From assembly GCF_014647835.1 (NCBI RefSeq), contig NZ_BMPY01000014.1, positions 41,835 to 105,834 of the forward strand: 64,000 bases of DNA, in the 5' to 3' direction. Below are positions 28,323 to 37,830 of this stretch, piece by piece. The position numbers were made by a program, and so were the translations under genes. The first letter of the stretch is position 1. Every line of letters begins with the position of its first letter. Source of the DNA: Microbispora rosea subsp. aerata (lineage in GTDB: Bacteria > Actinomycetota > Actinomycetes > Streptosporangiales > Streptosporangiaceae). Below the pieces are notes generated by a model that searched no databases, was not told the DNA's origin, and was given only the letters and a program-made list of their open reading frames with translations.

Positions 28323-29726
28323 CCGCCCCGTGGAACGCCTGCCCGAGCGCCCCTGCGAGCGCCCGTCCCCGCCCCCGTCCCGGCGCCACGGCGCGGGGGT
28401 CGCGCCGGTGCCGACGGCGAGCCCGGCGGCCAGGCAGGCGAGCGGCACGACGGGCACCACGTAGCGGTGGTCGAAGGCGGCGATCAGCGGCGGCAGCAGG
28501 AGCAGGACCACCGCCGCGGCCCAGGGCAGCAGGGCCGTCCACCGCCGGACCACCAGCCCGGCGAGCCCGGCCAGCAGGATCGCCGCCAGCAGCGGCCCGC
28601 GCAGGAAGCCCTGCTCCTGGTAGAGGCGCAGCAAGCCCGCGAACGGCTCGACCACCTTCGTGTCCCCTGAGCTGCCCTGGTAGGCGATGGTCAGCTCGCT
28701 CGCCGTACGCCCGCTAGAGGCGATCTTCGAGGTGAAGGGCTTCACCGTCGCGGGGAAGATGTACGCGCTCTGCGGGCCGGGGGAGGGGTAGACCTTGCGG
28801 TCCCATTCGAACGCCCACATGGCGTCGTGCAGCCCGGTCGCCAGGAAGTCGAGGGGCTGGCTGCGGATCGCCAGCGAGGCGAACTCGCTCGCCAGCCGTT
28901 CCTTGTCCTTCTTCACCCGCTGGATGGGCGAGTCGGCGTCCCAGATGTAGGCGGGCGCGGCGAGCCGGGGCTCCGACGGGCACAGCACCGCCAGCTCCTT
29001 CGGCGGCTCCATGACCGAGCAGTCGGCGAAGGTCATCGTCCGCGACCACAGCCACGTGCTGCTGCCGCCCATCCCGTACGACCCGTGGGTGTCGTGGAAC
29101 CAGACGGCGTACCCGCCGAGCACGGCGGACGCGGCGGCGAGCCCGGCGAGCGCGGCCTTCCACCGCCTCGCCAGCAGCACCGGCAGCAGCGCCACGGCGA
29201 TCAGAGGCAGCCCGATGGTGCGGGTGACCGTCGCCAGCCCGAGCAGCAGCAGCGCGGCGACGACGGCCCACCCGCCGGGCCTGGGACGCCACAGCAGGAT
29301 CGTCACGGCGGCCACGACCAGCGCGGTGAACAGCAGGTCCGCCATGACGAGGTGTTCGAGCTGGATCTGGTGGACGTCGAGCAGCACCGGCGCCGCCGCC
29401 AGCGCCGCCCCCCAGCCCGGCAGCCGCGTACGGCGGCGCAGCAGCGCGTACACGCAGACGGCCATGCCGATGCCGAGCAGGTGCTGGACGATCACGACGG
29501 CGGTGATGCTGCCCAGCGGGCTCAGCAACGCCAGGAACAGCGAGTAGCCGGACGGCCGCGAGGGCAGCGGCCGCAGGTCGAGGGCCGAGCTGAGGTAGGA
29601 GAAGGAGTCGGCCCAGAACCACAGCGCGGGCCGATAGCCGAGGACGGCGAGCGCGCGCAGCACGACACCCGCCGCGAGCACGACCAGGAACGCCCGATGC
29701 GGGCGCAGCGCCTCGCGCCACCTCAC
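28251..29726 (-). CDS. Multi-pass membrane protein, GT-C glycosyltransferase-like
   Basis: A 491-residue protein with about ten helices. An acidic first loop ([19 protein letters not shown]) carries an Asp where polyprenyl-phosphate-dependent mannosyl/arabinosyl transferases have a catalytic Asp-containing loop. Further helices follow ([36 protein letters not shown]), then a large external loop of about 120 residues before the last helices. A basic, Ser/Arg-rich cytoplasmic tail ends the chain. A lipid-linked sugar donor and an envelope role are likely. Its last 24 codons overlap the AmaP-like gene on the other strand. Confidence 0.75.
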   Translation of the reverse strand: MRWREALRPHRAFLVVLAAGVVLRALAVLGYRPALWFWADSFSYLSSALDLRPLPSRPSGYSLFLALLSPLGSITAVVIVQHLLGIGMAVCVYALLRRRTRLPGWGAALAAAPVLLDVHQIQLEHLVMADLLFTALVVAAVTILLWRPRPGGWAVVAALLLLGLATVTRTIGLPLIAVALLPVLLARRWKAALAGLAAASAVLGGYAVWFHDTHGSYGMGGSSTWLWSRTMTFADCSVMEPPKELAVLCPSEPRLAAPAYIWDADSPIQRVKKDKERLASEFASLAIRSQPLDFLATGLHDAMWAFEWDRKVYPSPGPQSAYIFPATVKPFTSKIASSGRTASELTIAYQGSSGDTKVVEPFAGLLRLYQEQGFLRGPLLAAILLAGLAGLVVRRWTALLPWAAAVVLLLLPPLIAAFDHRYVVPVVPLACLAAGLAVGTGATPAPWRRDGGGDGRSQGRSGRRSTGRSAAADVQADDRKRVGSADRAANA

Positions 29727-29892
29727 GTGACGGTCCTCCTCCTCGTAGCCGTGACCGGCCCGATGCCGCCTGCCGGTCCGGTGCGTTTCGCCGGGAGTTC
29801 CCCTGTCCGGCCGACCGGGGAGCCACCACGATATTGGTGAGCCGCAGGCGCGTCACATCGAGGGACGGCCCCGTGATCTCCCCGGGTGAACC

Positions 29893-30118
29893 GGGACGTC
29901 GCTCGCTCCGCCGGACCGGGGCGTCGCCGGGATCGTTTCAGACGAACCGGGGACGTCGCTGTGCTCGCCCGGGTCGGCTGCACGCCACCGCGCTCCGTCC
30001 GCAGGGCCGAGGCCGTCACCGCGATCCTTCCCGGCGGTCGGGGACGTCGCTCACTCCGCCGGACCGCGGCGTCGGTGTGATCGTTGCGGATGACCGGGGA
30101 CCTTGCCGTGCTCACCCC
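29893..30118. repeat. Two-copy imperfect 80-bp direct repeat in a 507-bp intergenic region
   Basis: The region 29727-30233 has no convincing gene. Unit A (about 29893-29973) and unit B (about 30041-30118) share gggacgtcgctc-ctccgcc, a gatcgtt core and an accgggga-ttgc-gtgctc segment, with roughly 15% differences. It separates the divergent start of the glycosyltransferase-like gene from the 3' end of sdaA. Confidence 0.6.
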
Positions 30119-30233
30119 GCGGAACTGGGGACGTTTCCGGACGGGCGCGGATGTCGCGGGGCGGTGGGTGTCGCCGCGCCGCTGGAGGTTCGAAATCTCC
30201 GCGAAGCCGCTTCTTCCGGGGGCGGCCGGGTGG

Positions 30234-31607
30234 TCAGCACTCGATGACGTTGACGGCGAGGCCGCCGCGCGAGGTCTCCTTGTACTTGTCGAGCATGTCC
30301 CTGCCGGTGTCGCGCATCGTCTTGATCGCCTTGTCCAGCGACACGAAATGGCGGCCGTCGCCGCGCAGCGCGATGCGGGCGGCGGCGATCGCCTTGATCG
30401 AGGCGACGGCGTTGCGCTCGATGCACGGGATCTGGACGAGCCCGCCGATCGGGTCGCAGGTCAGGCCGAGGTTGTGCTCGATGCCGATCTCGGCGGCGTT
30501 CTCGACCTGCTCGGGCGTCCCGCCGAGCGCCTCGGTGAGGCCGGCCGCCGCCATCGAGCAGGCCGAGCCGACCTCGCCCTGGCAGCCCACCTCGGCGCCG
30601 GAGATGGAGGCGTTCTCCTTGAACAGCACGCCGATCGCGCCGGCCGTGAGCAGGAAGCGGACGACGCCGTCCTCGTCGGCGCCGGGCAGGAAACGCATGT
30701 AGTAGGACAGGACGGCCGGGACGATGCCGGCGGCGCCGTTGGTCGGCGCGGTCACGATGCGCCCGCCGGCGGCGTTCTCCTCGTTTACGGCCAGCGCGAA
30801 CAGGGTGACCCAGTCCATCGCCCGCAGCGGGTCGGTCCCGTCGGCCTCGCTCTGCAGCCGCCGGTACAGCTGGTGGGCGCGGCGGCGCACCTTGAGGCCG
30901 CCCGGCAGGACGCCCTCGCGGCCGGTGCCGCGCCGTACGGACTCGGCCATGACCGACCACAGGTGCAGCAGGCGGGCGCGGATCTCCTCCTCGGTGCGGC
31001 CGAAGGCCTTCTCGTTCTCCATCATCAGGCCGGAGATCGACAGCCCGGTCTCGGCGCAGTGCGCGAGCAGCTCGTGCGCGGTCGTGAAGGCGTACGGCAG
31101 CACGGTGTCGTCGGGCTTGATCCGGTCGGCGCCGGTGGCGTTCTCGTCCACCACGAAGCCGCCGCCGACCGAGTAGTACACCTTCTCGCGCAGCGCCGTG
31201 TCGTCGGCGTACGCCGTGAACCGCATGCCGTTCGGGTGGTGGGGGAGCGACAGCTTGCGCTCGAAGACGAGGTGCTCGCCGACGACGAACGGGATCTCGT
31301 GCAGGCCGTACAACGTGACCGTGCCGCTCGCCCGCATCGCCGCGAGCCGTTCGTCGACGGTGTCGACGTCGACCAGTTCGGGTTTGTCGCCGGACAGGCC
31401 CAGCAGGACCGCCTTGTCGCTGCCGTGGCCCTTGCCGGTCAGCCCGAGCGAGCCGTACAGAACGGCCTCGACCCGGGTGACCTTCTCCAGCAGGCCGTCC
31501 CGGTGCAGCCCGCGGACGAACTTGTGCGCCGCCGCCATCGGGCCGCCCGTGTGCGAGCTGGACGGCCCGATGCCCACTTTGAACAGGTCGAAGACGCTGA
31601 TCGCCAT
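30234..31607 (-). CDS. sdaA: L-serine ammonia-lyase (iron-sulfur)
   Basis: Deaminates L-serine to pyruvate with a [4Fe-4S] cluster. The 457-residue single-chain enzyme has the signature [20 protein letters not shown] at the start. It also has the cluster-ligating cysteines in [15 protein letters not shown] and [19 protein letters not shown]. The chain ends [10 protein letters not shown], with the C-terminal Cys that closes the active site in characterised homologues. It lies 25 bp after gcvH, in the glycine-riboswitch operon, so glycine cleavage and serine removal are co-regulated. Confidence 0.95.
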   Translation of the reverse strand: MAISVFDLFKVGIGPSSSHTGGPMAAAHKFVRGLHRDGLLEKVTRVEAVLYGSLGLTGKGHGSDKAVLLGLSGDKPELVDVDTVDERLAAMRASGTVTLYGLHEIPFVVGEHLVFERKLSLPHHPNGMRFTAYADDTALREKVYYSVGGGFVVDENATGADRIKPDDTVLPYAFTTAHELLAHCAETGLSISGLMMENEKAFGRTEEEIRARLLHLWSVMAESVRRGTGREGVLPGGLKVRRRAHQLYRRLQSEADGTDPLRAMDWVTLFALAVNEENAAGGRIVTAPTNGAAGIVPAVLSYYMRFLPGADEDGVVRFLLTAGAIGVLFKENASISGAEVGCQGEVGSACSMAAAGLTEALGGTPEQVENAAEIGIEHNLGLTCDPIGGLVQIPCIERNAVASIKAIAAARIALRGDGRHFVSLDKAIKTMRDTGRDMLDKYKETSRGGLAVNVIEC

Positions 31608-31632
31608 TGACCGTCGCCCTCCGGGCCGTCTG

Positions 31633-32025
31633 TCAGGACTCGCCGGAGGTGAGCGCGGCGTACTCCGCCGCCGACAGCAGGTCTTCCGGCTCCCCCTCCA
31701 CGCGTACGCGGAACAGCCAGCCCTCGCCGTACGGGTCGGAGTTGATCAGCGAGGGCTCGTCGGCGACGGCCTGGTTGATCTCGACGATCTCACCGCTCAC
31801 CGGGGCGAAGATGTCGCTCACCGACTTGGTGGACTCCACCTCGCCGACCGCGTCGCCGGCGGTGATCGTCGAGCCGACCTCCGGGTGCACCTCCACATAG
31901 ACCACGTCGCCGAGCTGCTCGGCGGCGTACGCCGTGATGCCCACGGTCACGGTAAGGCCGTCGTCGAGCCCGGCCACCCACTCGTGTTCCTTGGTGTAGC
32001 TGAGGTCTTCGGGAATGGTGCTCAC
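31633..32025 (-). CDS. gcvH: Glycine cleavage system H protein
   Basis: Lipoyl carrier of the glycine cleavage system, 130 residues. The lipoylated residue is Lys67 in [24 protein letters not shown] near the end is also typical. The GTG start at 32025 overlaps the gcvT stop (GTGA), so the two are translationally coupled. GcvP, which decarboxylates glycine on this carrier, is not in the window. Confidence 0.95.
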   Translation of the reverse strand: MSTIPEDLSYTKEHEWVAGLDDGLTVTVGITAYAAEQLGDVVYVEVHPEVGSTITAGDAVGEVESTKSVSDIFAPVSGEIVEINQAVADEPSLINSDPYGEGWLFRVRVEGEPEDLLSAAEYAALTSGES

Positions 32026-33113
32026 TTGCTCCTCCTGTAGAAAGGCAGATCGACGACGTCGACCGGTTCTTGGCTGCCCCGGATGTCCACCGTCAGGCCG
32101 CCCTTGTCCAGCGCGTCCTCGTCGACGTACGCCATGGCGATCGGACGGCCGAGGGACTGCGACGGGGCGCCGCTGGTCACCTCGCCGACGACGGCGCCCT
32201 CCCGGGTGACGGCGTAGCCGTGGCGGGGCACGCGGCGGCCGCGCGCCACCAGCCCGACCAGCCGCCGGGTGGTGCCGTTGGCCGCGACCCTTTCAAGAGC
32301 GGCCCTGCCCACGAAGTCGCCGGGCTTGTCGAAGCGGACGACCCGGCCGAGGCCGGCGTCGAACGGCGTGATCGCCGCGCTCAGCTCGTTGCCGTACAGC
32401 GGCATGCCGGCTTCCAGGCGCAGCGTGTCGCGGGCCGACAGGCCGGCGGGGACGAGCCCCGCGTCCTTGCCCGCCACGGCGAGGGCCTCCCACAGCGGTA
32501 CGGCGTGCTCGTTCGGCACGAACAGCTCGAAGCCGTCCTCGCCGGTGTAGCCGGTCCTGGCGATGAGGGCGGGCGCGCCCGCGACGACCCCGGGGACGAT
32601 GGCGTAGTACTTGAGCTCGTCGAGGTCGGCGTCGGTCAGGCCGCGCAGGATCTCGGCGCTGCGCGGGCCCTGCACCGCGACCAGCGCGTACTCGTCCGAC
32701 CTGTCGGTCACCCGGGCGTCGTATCCCCGGGCCCGGTCGGCGAGCTCGCGGGCCACGAGTTCGTAGTTGGAGGCGTTGGCGACGACCATGTACCGGTCTT
32801 CGTCGAGGCGGTAGACGATGAGGTCGTCGAGAATGCCGCCGGTCTCGTTCACGATCATCGTGTAGCGGGCGCGGCCGGGGGCCAGGACGCTGAGGTGCCC
32901 CACCAGGGCGTGGTCGAGAGCCTCGCCGGCCTGCGCGCCGACGACGAAGATCTCTCCCATGTGGGACAGGTCGAAGAGCCCCGCGGCCGTGCGTACGGCG
33001 TTGTGCTCGGCCGACTCGCTGCCGTAGCGCAGGGGCATCTGCCACCCCGCGAAGTCGGTCAGGGTCGCGCCCAGGCGTTCGTGGACCCCGCGGAGCGGGG
33101 TGGATCGGGACAT
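32022..33113 (-). CDS. gcvT: Aminomethyltransferase (glycine cleavage T protein)
   Basis: Transfers the methylene carbon from the H-protein aminomethyl arm to tetrahydrofolate. The 363-residue protein has the conserved [42 protein letters not shown] and a C-terminal [16 protein letters not shown] barrel. ATG 33113 (MSRSTPLRG) has AGGTGGG upstream. ATG 33155 would add 14 residues and sits immediately after the riboswitch, so it is also possible. First gene of the gcvT-gcvH-sdaA operon. Confidence 0.94.
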   Translation of the reverse strand: MSRSTPLRGVHERLGATLTDFAGWQMPLRYGSESAEHNAVRTAAGLFDLSHMGEIFVVGAQAGEALDHALVGHLSVLAPGRARYTMIVNETGGILDDLIVYRLDEDRYMVVANASNYELVARELADRARGYDARVTDRSDEYALVAVQGPRSAEILRGLTDADLDELKYYAIVPGVVAGAPALIARTGYTGEDGFELFVPNEHAVPLWEALAVAGKDAGLVPAGLSARDTLRLEAGMPLYGNELSAAITPFDAGLGRVVRFDKPGDFVGRAALERVAANGTTRRLVGLVARGRRVPRHGYAVTREGAVVGEVTSGAPSQSLGRPIAMAYVDEDALDKGGLTVDIRGSQEPVDVVDLPFYRRSK

Positions 33114-33159
33114 GCCCACCTCGGAAGGACGGATGCTGCGTGAACTATCGGGCATCCTC

Positions 33160-33344
33160 CCCCTCTGTCATCGGCGCCTGAGAGCTTCGTCCGATCTTTG
33201 CCGGACTTTCACCTTCGGCGAGGCCTTCCGGCCTTCTTTCCAGAGGTCACCTGGCCCGCACGGTCCTTTGCCTTGAGAGGTTCGCGGGGAGGGCTTGCTC
33301 CTTCAGGGGTCCTGACCGGATGCCAGGACGCTCTCCCGCACGGG
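33160..33344 (-). ncRNA. Tandem glycine riboswitch upstream of gcvT
   Basis: On the minus strand two aptamers are recognisable. Aptamer 1 (about 33344-33254) contains GGGAGAG, CCTGAAGGAGCAAG and CCTCTCAAGGCAAAGGAC. Aptamer 2 (about 33246-33162) contains GCCGAAGGTGAAAG and AGCTCTCAGGCGCC, closed by a stem of CCTCTG with CAGAGG. These are the conserved glycine-aptamer blocks in the usual tandem arrangement. The purine-rich GAGGGGGAGG directly after the second stem suggests that ligand binding controls ribosome access. Confidence 0.93.
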
Positions 33345-33494
33345 ATCACCGGTGTGCTGCAAGCCTAGTGGCTCGCCGACCCCCTCGTAACCTGCCGCGC
33401 CTTGATTTCCCGCAGGCACCTGGCGCATCGGCGCACCCCGGTAGGCGGGTGGGCGACGGACGGCTCAGGCGCCCGCGGGTCTCGCGTCACCGGT

Positions 33495-33579
33495 CGGAGC
33501 GTCGGTTCCAGCGGCCGGAGCGTCGGTTCCAGCGGCCGGAGCGTCGGTTCAGTGGTCAGCGCGTCGGTTCAGTGGTCGG
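33495..33579 (-). repeat. Four degenerate 20-21-bp tandem units over the SARP stop codon
   Basis: On the minus strand the units read ccgaccactgaaccgacgcg, ctgaccactgaaccgacgct, then two identical 21-bp copies with core gctggaaccgacgc, and a decayed fifth. The SARP stop codon (33569-33571) is inside the first unit and is duplicated in the second. The remaining stretch 33345-33494 shows no gene. Confidence 0.75.
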
Positions 33580-34375
33580 ACTCGCACGGGAAGCGATGTC
33601 CCGCGTACAGGCGCGCCGGGGCGGAGGCGGGATCCTCGGTGAGGATCCGCTGGTGGAGCGCCTGGGTGTCGGGAGACGGCTCGGTGCCCAGGCGGTCGAC
33701 CAGGGTCCGGCGCAGCCGCTGGTAGGACGCCGTGGCGTCACAGGTGCGGCCCGACCGGTGCAGCGCCAGCATGAGCTGCCGGTGCGGCCGTTCGCGCAGC
33801 GGATGCCGCCTCGCCCACTGGGTCAGGCCGCCGACGATCTCGTGGTGATGGCCGAGCGCGAGCCGTACGTCGAAGAGGTCCTCGGTCACCGCGCGCCGGT
33901 CCTCGTCGAGCCGTTCGGCCCACGCCGACAGCTCGTCCACGTGCCGCATGTCGGTCAGGGCGTCGCCCCGCCACAGGCTCAGCGCGTTCTCGAACATCTT
34001 CGCCGCATTGTGGTAATCGCCATTGTCGCGAGCGATTCTGCCCTGCGCCGCGAAATGGTTGAACGCTTCAGCATCTACGCTTCCCGGCGGGACGGAAAGA
34101 AGGTATCCGGCCTCCGTCGTGTGCAACGGAGAAACGCTCGGGTCGCGGGGCGACAGTCGCCGCCGCATCTGCGCGATGTAGGTGGTAAGATTGCGCGGTG
34201 CCGATTTAGTGGGACGGCCATTCCAGAGCATATTGATGAGCGCGTCCCTGGGGACCGCGCTATTCGCATTGAGCAGGAACAACGCAAGAAGTTGCCGATG
34301 CCTGGGGGCGAGCTCGGCGATGATGTCCCCCGATGGTTTCCTGGCTTGGAACGGTCCCAGCACGGCGTATAACAC
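33569..34375 (-). CDS. SARP-family transcriptional regulator
   Basis: A 268-residue Streptomyces antibiotic regulatory protein-type activator. It has an OmpR-like winged helix (MLYAVLGPFQARK, RHRQLLALFLLNANSAVPRD, NLTTYIAQMRRRLSP) followed by a bacterial transcriptional activation domain of TPR-like helices (GDYHNAAKMFENALSLWRG, RRHPLRERPHRQLMLALHRS). GTG 34375 is preceded by GAGGGG; ATG 34435 and TTG 34468 are upstream options. No biosynthetic cluster is adjacent. Upstream DNA is less GC-rich than the window average. Its 3' end runs into a tandem array. Confidence 0.87.
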   Translation of the reverse strand: MLYAVLGPFQARKPSGDIIAELAPRHRQLLALFLLNANSAVPRDALINMLWNGRPTKSAPRNLTTYIAQMRRRLSPRDPSVSPLHTTEAGYLLSVPPGSVDAEAFNHFAAQGRIARDNGDYHNAAKMFENALSLWRGDALTDMRHVDELSAWAERLDEDRRAVTEDLFDVRLALGHHHEIVGGLTQWARRHPLRERPHRQLMLALHRSGRTCDATASYQRLRRTLVDRLGTEPSPDTQALHQRILTEDPASAPARLYAGHRFPCESDH

Positions 34376-35009
34376 GATCCCCCTCGCATGCGAAAGCACT
34401 GCTAACGTGCCGACGAACGCGGCCTTGATAGGCATTTGACGATATCCTTCACCGCCTGCATTCGTCAAAATTGCGGTTTTTCATGCGCCCGTCCGCGTGG
34501 TAGTTACGCCCCGCATCGCGTTCCGTAGAGCGATGAATGCCCAGCGAACATGCACGTGCATTCCATGAAATCGGTTGCATGGATGGATCGCTGCTCGCGC
34601 GGCGTGATGGGGGGCACGGGGGATTGGGCCCCCCGGTGCGTTTCTCGCCGGCGGGTCGCGCGTACGCCCCCGAACGCCCGCGGCACAGCGGATGGATCGG
34701 GAAGCGGCGGCGTCGCGCGGCTCATCTCGGGGCGGCGTGGGATGGACCGCAGGGCGGCGTCGCGCGGACGGCGGGCAGCCGCGCTCCGAAGGGGCGCGGT
34801 GCGCCGTCGCGCCGCCCGATCCGGCCACGGGATCGTCGCGGGCCCGGCCACGGCCGACCGTGCCGCCGGACCGGGACTGGCCACGGCCGGCTGTCGCGTC
34901 GCGGGTCTGGTCCCTGCCACCGTGCCGCCGACCGGGTTTGACCTGGGGCGGGGCGTGATGCCGCCGGGTCTGGCCCCTGACCGGCCGGGGACGGGCCTGG
35001 GCGGTGTTG
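34376..35009. other. Long intergenic region with 12-bp palindrome and weak repeats
   Basis: No gene is convincing. The part near the SARP start is relatively AT-rich (gcggtttttcatgcg near 34473) and contains the perfect palindrome atgcacgtgcat (34550-34561), a candidate binding site. From about 34700 to 35009, downstream of the amidase gene, motifs such as gaccgggtttgacc and ggcggcacggt recur at about 70-bp spacing in degenerate copies. Confidence 0.45.
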
Positions 35010-35696
35010 TCAGGACGCGGCTTCGACCAGGGCGCGGAACAGCGGGCCGTCCTCGTCGGCTTCCGGGTGCCACTGGACGGCCAGGGCGAACGCGGCCCCG
35101 GTGACCTCGACGGCCTCGATCGTGCCGTCGTCCGCGCGGGCGGTGACCTCCAGCCCGTCCGCCAGGCGGTCGACGGCCTGGTGGTGGTAGTGCGCCGGGA
35201 CCACCCGCTCGTCGTCGTAGATCTTGGTCAACCCGGGCGAGAGCCGTACGGGAAGGCGGCCGAACGTTCCGGGGGCGGGGGAGTGGGCGGCGTGGCCGAC
35301 CACGTCGGGCAGATGCTGATGGAGGGTGCCGCCGAGCGCCACGTTGAGCACCTGCAGGCCCCGGCAGATGCCGAGGAAGGGAAGCCCGGCGGCCAGCGCC
35401 GCCGTCATCACCCCGAACTCCGCCTCATCGCGAAATTTCCGGACGTAGCCGGTCTGCGGCGCCGGGGCGGCGCCGTAGCGGGCGGGGTCGACGTCGCCCC
35501 CGCCCGCGATGATCAGCCCGTCCAGCCGCCCCACGAGCGCGGCGGGCTCCCCGGCCGGCGGCAGGATGACCGGCTGGCCGCCCGCCCGCTCGATGTGGTC
35601 GACGTACATGTACGGCAGCAGCGCCGCCGGCATGTCCCAGACGGTGAACTTCGCCGGCTCGACGTAGCACGTCACGCCGATCACGGGACGGGCCAT
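35010..35696 (-). CDS. Class I glutamine amidotransferase-like gamma-glutamyl hydrolase (PuuD-type)
   Basis: Hydrolyses gamma-glutamyl amide bonds, as PuuD does for gamma-glutamyl-GABA. The 228-residue protein has nucleophile Cys111 in FLGICRGLQVLN and the His210/Glu212 pair in AVQWHPEADE, a complete triad. It is the last gene of the operon of ligase, aldehyde dehydrogenase, SDR and hydrolase. In that pathway it would release glutamate from the oxidised gamma-glutamyl intermediate. The chain is slightly short for the family but complete. Confidence 0.88.
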   Translation of the reverse strand: MARPVIGVTCYVEPAKFTVWDMPAALLPYMYVDHIERAGGQPVILPPAGEPAALVGRLDGLIIAGGGDVDPARYGAAPAPQTGYVRKFRDEAEFGVMTAALAAGLPFLGICRGLQVLNVALGGTLHQHLPDVVGHAAHSPAPGTFGRLPVRLSPGLTKIYDDERVVPAHYHHQAVDRLADGLEVTARADDGTIEAVEVTGAAFALAVQWHPEADEDGPLFRALVEAAS

Positions 35697-35705
35697 CGGA
35701 ACCTC

Positions 35706-36470
35706 CTACAGCGGGGTGACGTACGCGCCGGAGATGCCGCCGTCCACCAGGAACTGCGAGGCGGTGATGAACGACGCGTCGTCGGAGGCGAGGAACGCGA
35801 CCGCCGCGGCGATCTCCTCGGCGCGGGCGAACCGGCCCATCGGCACGTGGACGAGACGGCGCTGGGCGCGCTCGGGGTCCTTGGCGAACAGCTCCCGCAG
35901 CAGCGGGGTGTCCACCGGGCCGGGGCACAGCGCGTTGACCCGGATGCCCTCGCGGGCGAACTGCACGCCCAGCTCGCGGCTCATCGCGAGCACGCCGCCC
36001 TTGGAGGCGGTGTAGGAGATCTGCGAGGTGGCCGAGCCCATGACCGCGACGAACGACGCGGTGTTGATGATCGAGCCCTTGCCCTGCCGCCGCATGTACG
36101 GGATCACGTGCTTGCAGCACAGGTAGACGCTGGTGAGGTTGACCTCCTGCACCCGGCGCCAGGCGTCGATGCCGGTCTCCAGGATGGAGTCGTCGTCCGG
36201 CGGCGAGATGCCCGCGTTGTTGAACGCGATGTCGACGCTGCCGAACTCGTCGTACGCGGTCCGGTACATCCTGACCACGTCGCCTTCGTTCGCGACGTCG
36301 GCCTTCACGAACAGGCCGCCGACCTCCGCGGCCGCCTTCGCGCCGGCCTCCTCGTCGAGGTCGGCCACCACGACCTTGGCGCCCTCCCGGGCGAACCGGC
36401 GGGCCGTGGCCAGGCCGATGCCGCTGCCCGCGCCGGTGATGACGGCGACGCGGTCCTGCAAACGCTGCAT
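35706..36470 (-). CDS. SDR family oxidoreductase in the gamma-glutamylation operon
   Basis: A 254-residue classical short-chain dehydrogenase. Cofactor motif is TGAGSGIG, the Asp after the second strand (VVADLDEE) favours NAD(H). NNAG is present and the catalytic Ser-Tyr-Lys are in INTASF and YTASKGG. Best-matching annotations would be 3-oxoacyl-ACP reductase-like, but context suggests oxidation of the alcohol group of a gamma-glutamyl amino alcohol. It is 4 bp after the aldehyde dehydrogenase gene. Confidence 0.86.
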   Translation of the reverse strand: MQRLQDRVAVITGAGSGIGLATARRFAREGAKVVVADLDEEAGAKAAAEVGGLFVKADVANEGDVVRMYRTAYDEFGSVDIAFNNAGISPPDDDSILETGIDAWRRVQEVNLTSVYLCCKHVIPYMRRQGKGSIINTASFVAVMGSATSQISYTASKGGVLAMSRELGVQFAREGIRVNALCPGPVDTPLLRELFAKDPERAQRRLVHVPMGRFARAEEIAAAVAFLASDDASFITASQFLVDGGISGAYVTPL

Positions 36471-36474
36471 TGAT

Positions 36475-37830
36475 CTACTCCGTGGCGATGAAGACGTTCT
36501 TGGTCTCGGTGAAGGCCGACAGGGCGTCCGGGCCGAGCTCCCGGCCGAGGCCCGACTGCTTGAACCCGCCGAACGGGGTCCAGTAGCGGACGCTGGAGTG
36601 CGAGTTGACCGACAGGTTGCCCGCCTCGACGGCCCGTGCCACCCGCAGCGCCCGGCCCATGTCGCGGGTCCAGATCGACCCCGACAGGCCGTACGCCGTG
36701 TCGTTGGCGATCCGCACGGCGTCGGCCTCGTCCTCGAACGGCACGACCGACACCACGGGCCCGAAGATCTCCTCGGTGAACGCCCTGCGGAAGGACTCCG
36801 AGGACGACCCGGCCAGCACGGTCGGCGGGAACCAGAAGCCGGGGCCGCTCGGGCACGACCCGGCGGCGTACACGTCCGTCTCGGTGACGTACGACGCGAC
36901 GCGCTCGCGGTGCTCGGCGCTGATCAGCGGGCCCATCTGCGACTGCGGGTCGTTCGGGTCGCCGACCCGCACCGCGCGCACCGCCTCGGCGAGCCGCGCG
37001 AGGAAGTCGTCGTAGACCGAGCGTTCCACGAGGATGCGCGAGCGGGCGCAGCAGTCCTGGCCGGAGTTGTCGAAGACCGCCATCGGGGCGGACTCGGCCG
37101 CCCGGGCGAGGTCGGCGTCGGCGAAGACGATGTTGGCGCTCTTGCCGCCCAGCTCCAGCGTCACCCGCTTGACCTGCTCGGCGGCCTTGGCGGCGATCAG
37201 CTTGCCGACCTCGGTCGAACCCGTGAACACGATCTTGCGTACGTCCGGGTGCTCGACCAGGCGCGCGCCGGCTACCTCGCCCTCGCCGGGGACGACCTGG
37301 AGCACGCCCTCGGGCAGCCCGGCCTCCAGGGCCAGCTCGGCCAGCCGCAGCGCGGTCAGCGGCGTCCACTCGGCCGGCTTGACGATCACCGTGTTGCCGG
37401 CGGCGAGGGCCGGGGCGACCCCCCAGGTCGTGATGACCATCGGGAAGTTCCACGGCACGATGACCCCGACCACCCCCAGCGGCTCGGCGAACGTGACGTC
37501 CACCCCGCCCGGCACCGGGATCTGCTTGCCGTGGTTGCGCTCGGGCGCGCCGGCGTAGAAGTTCAGCACGTCGCGGACGTTGCCCGCCTCCCAGCGGGCG
37601 TTGCCCACCGTGTGCCCGGCGTTGGCGATCTCCAGCCGCGCCAGCTCCTCCGCGTGGTCCTCGACCACCTGCGCGAAGCGGCGCAGCAGCCGGGCCCGCT
37701 CGCCCGGGGCGACCGCCCGCCAGGCCGGGAAGGCCCGTACGGCCCGCTCGACCGCCCGGTCCACCTCGGCGGCGTCCGCCATCTCGACGTCGGCGATCAC
37801 TTCCTCGGTCGCCGGATTGACTATCTTCAC
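36475..37830 (-). CDS. Aldehyde dehydrogenase in the gamma-glutamylation operon
   Basis: A 451-residue NAD(P)-dependent aldehyde dehydrogenase. Conserved features are PWNFPMVI, the cofactor loop FTGSTEVGK, general base Glu226 in TLELGGKSA and nucleophile Cys260 in NSGQDCCARSR, followed by EEIFGPVV and the C-terminal GGFKQSGLGRE. The GTG at 37830 overlaps the ligase stop (GTGA), proving close coupling. The likely substrate is a gamma-glutamylated amino aldehyde. The chain is about 30 residues shorter at the N-terminus than typical enzymes. Confidence 0.9.
   Translation of the reverse strand: MKIVNPATEEVIADVEMADAAEVDRAVERAVRAFPAWRAVAPGERARLLRRFAQVVEDHAEELARLEIANAGHTVGNARWEAGNVRDVLNFYAGAPERNHGKQIPVPGGVDVTFAEPLGVVGVIVPWNFPMVITTWGVAPALAAGNTVIVKPAEWTPLTALRLAELALEAGLPEGVLQVVPGEGEVAGARLVEHPDVRKIVFTGSTEVGKLIAAKAAEQVKRVTLELGGKSANIVFADADLARAAESAPMAVFDNSGQDCCARSRILVERSVYDDFLARLAEAVRAVRVGDPNDPQSQMGPLISAEHRERVASYVTETDVYAAGSCPSGPGFWFPPTVLAGSSSESFRRAFTEEIFGPVVSVVPFEDEADAVRIANDTAYGLSGSIWTRDMGRALRVARAVEAGNLSVNSHSSVRYWTPFGGFKQSGLGRELGPDALSAFTETKNVFIATE

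Noticed and set aside
34537-34941. Small genes between the SARP and amidase genes
   Set aside because: Several overlapping frames of equal quality, all Arg/Gly/Pro-rich, none with a convincing start.
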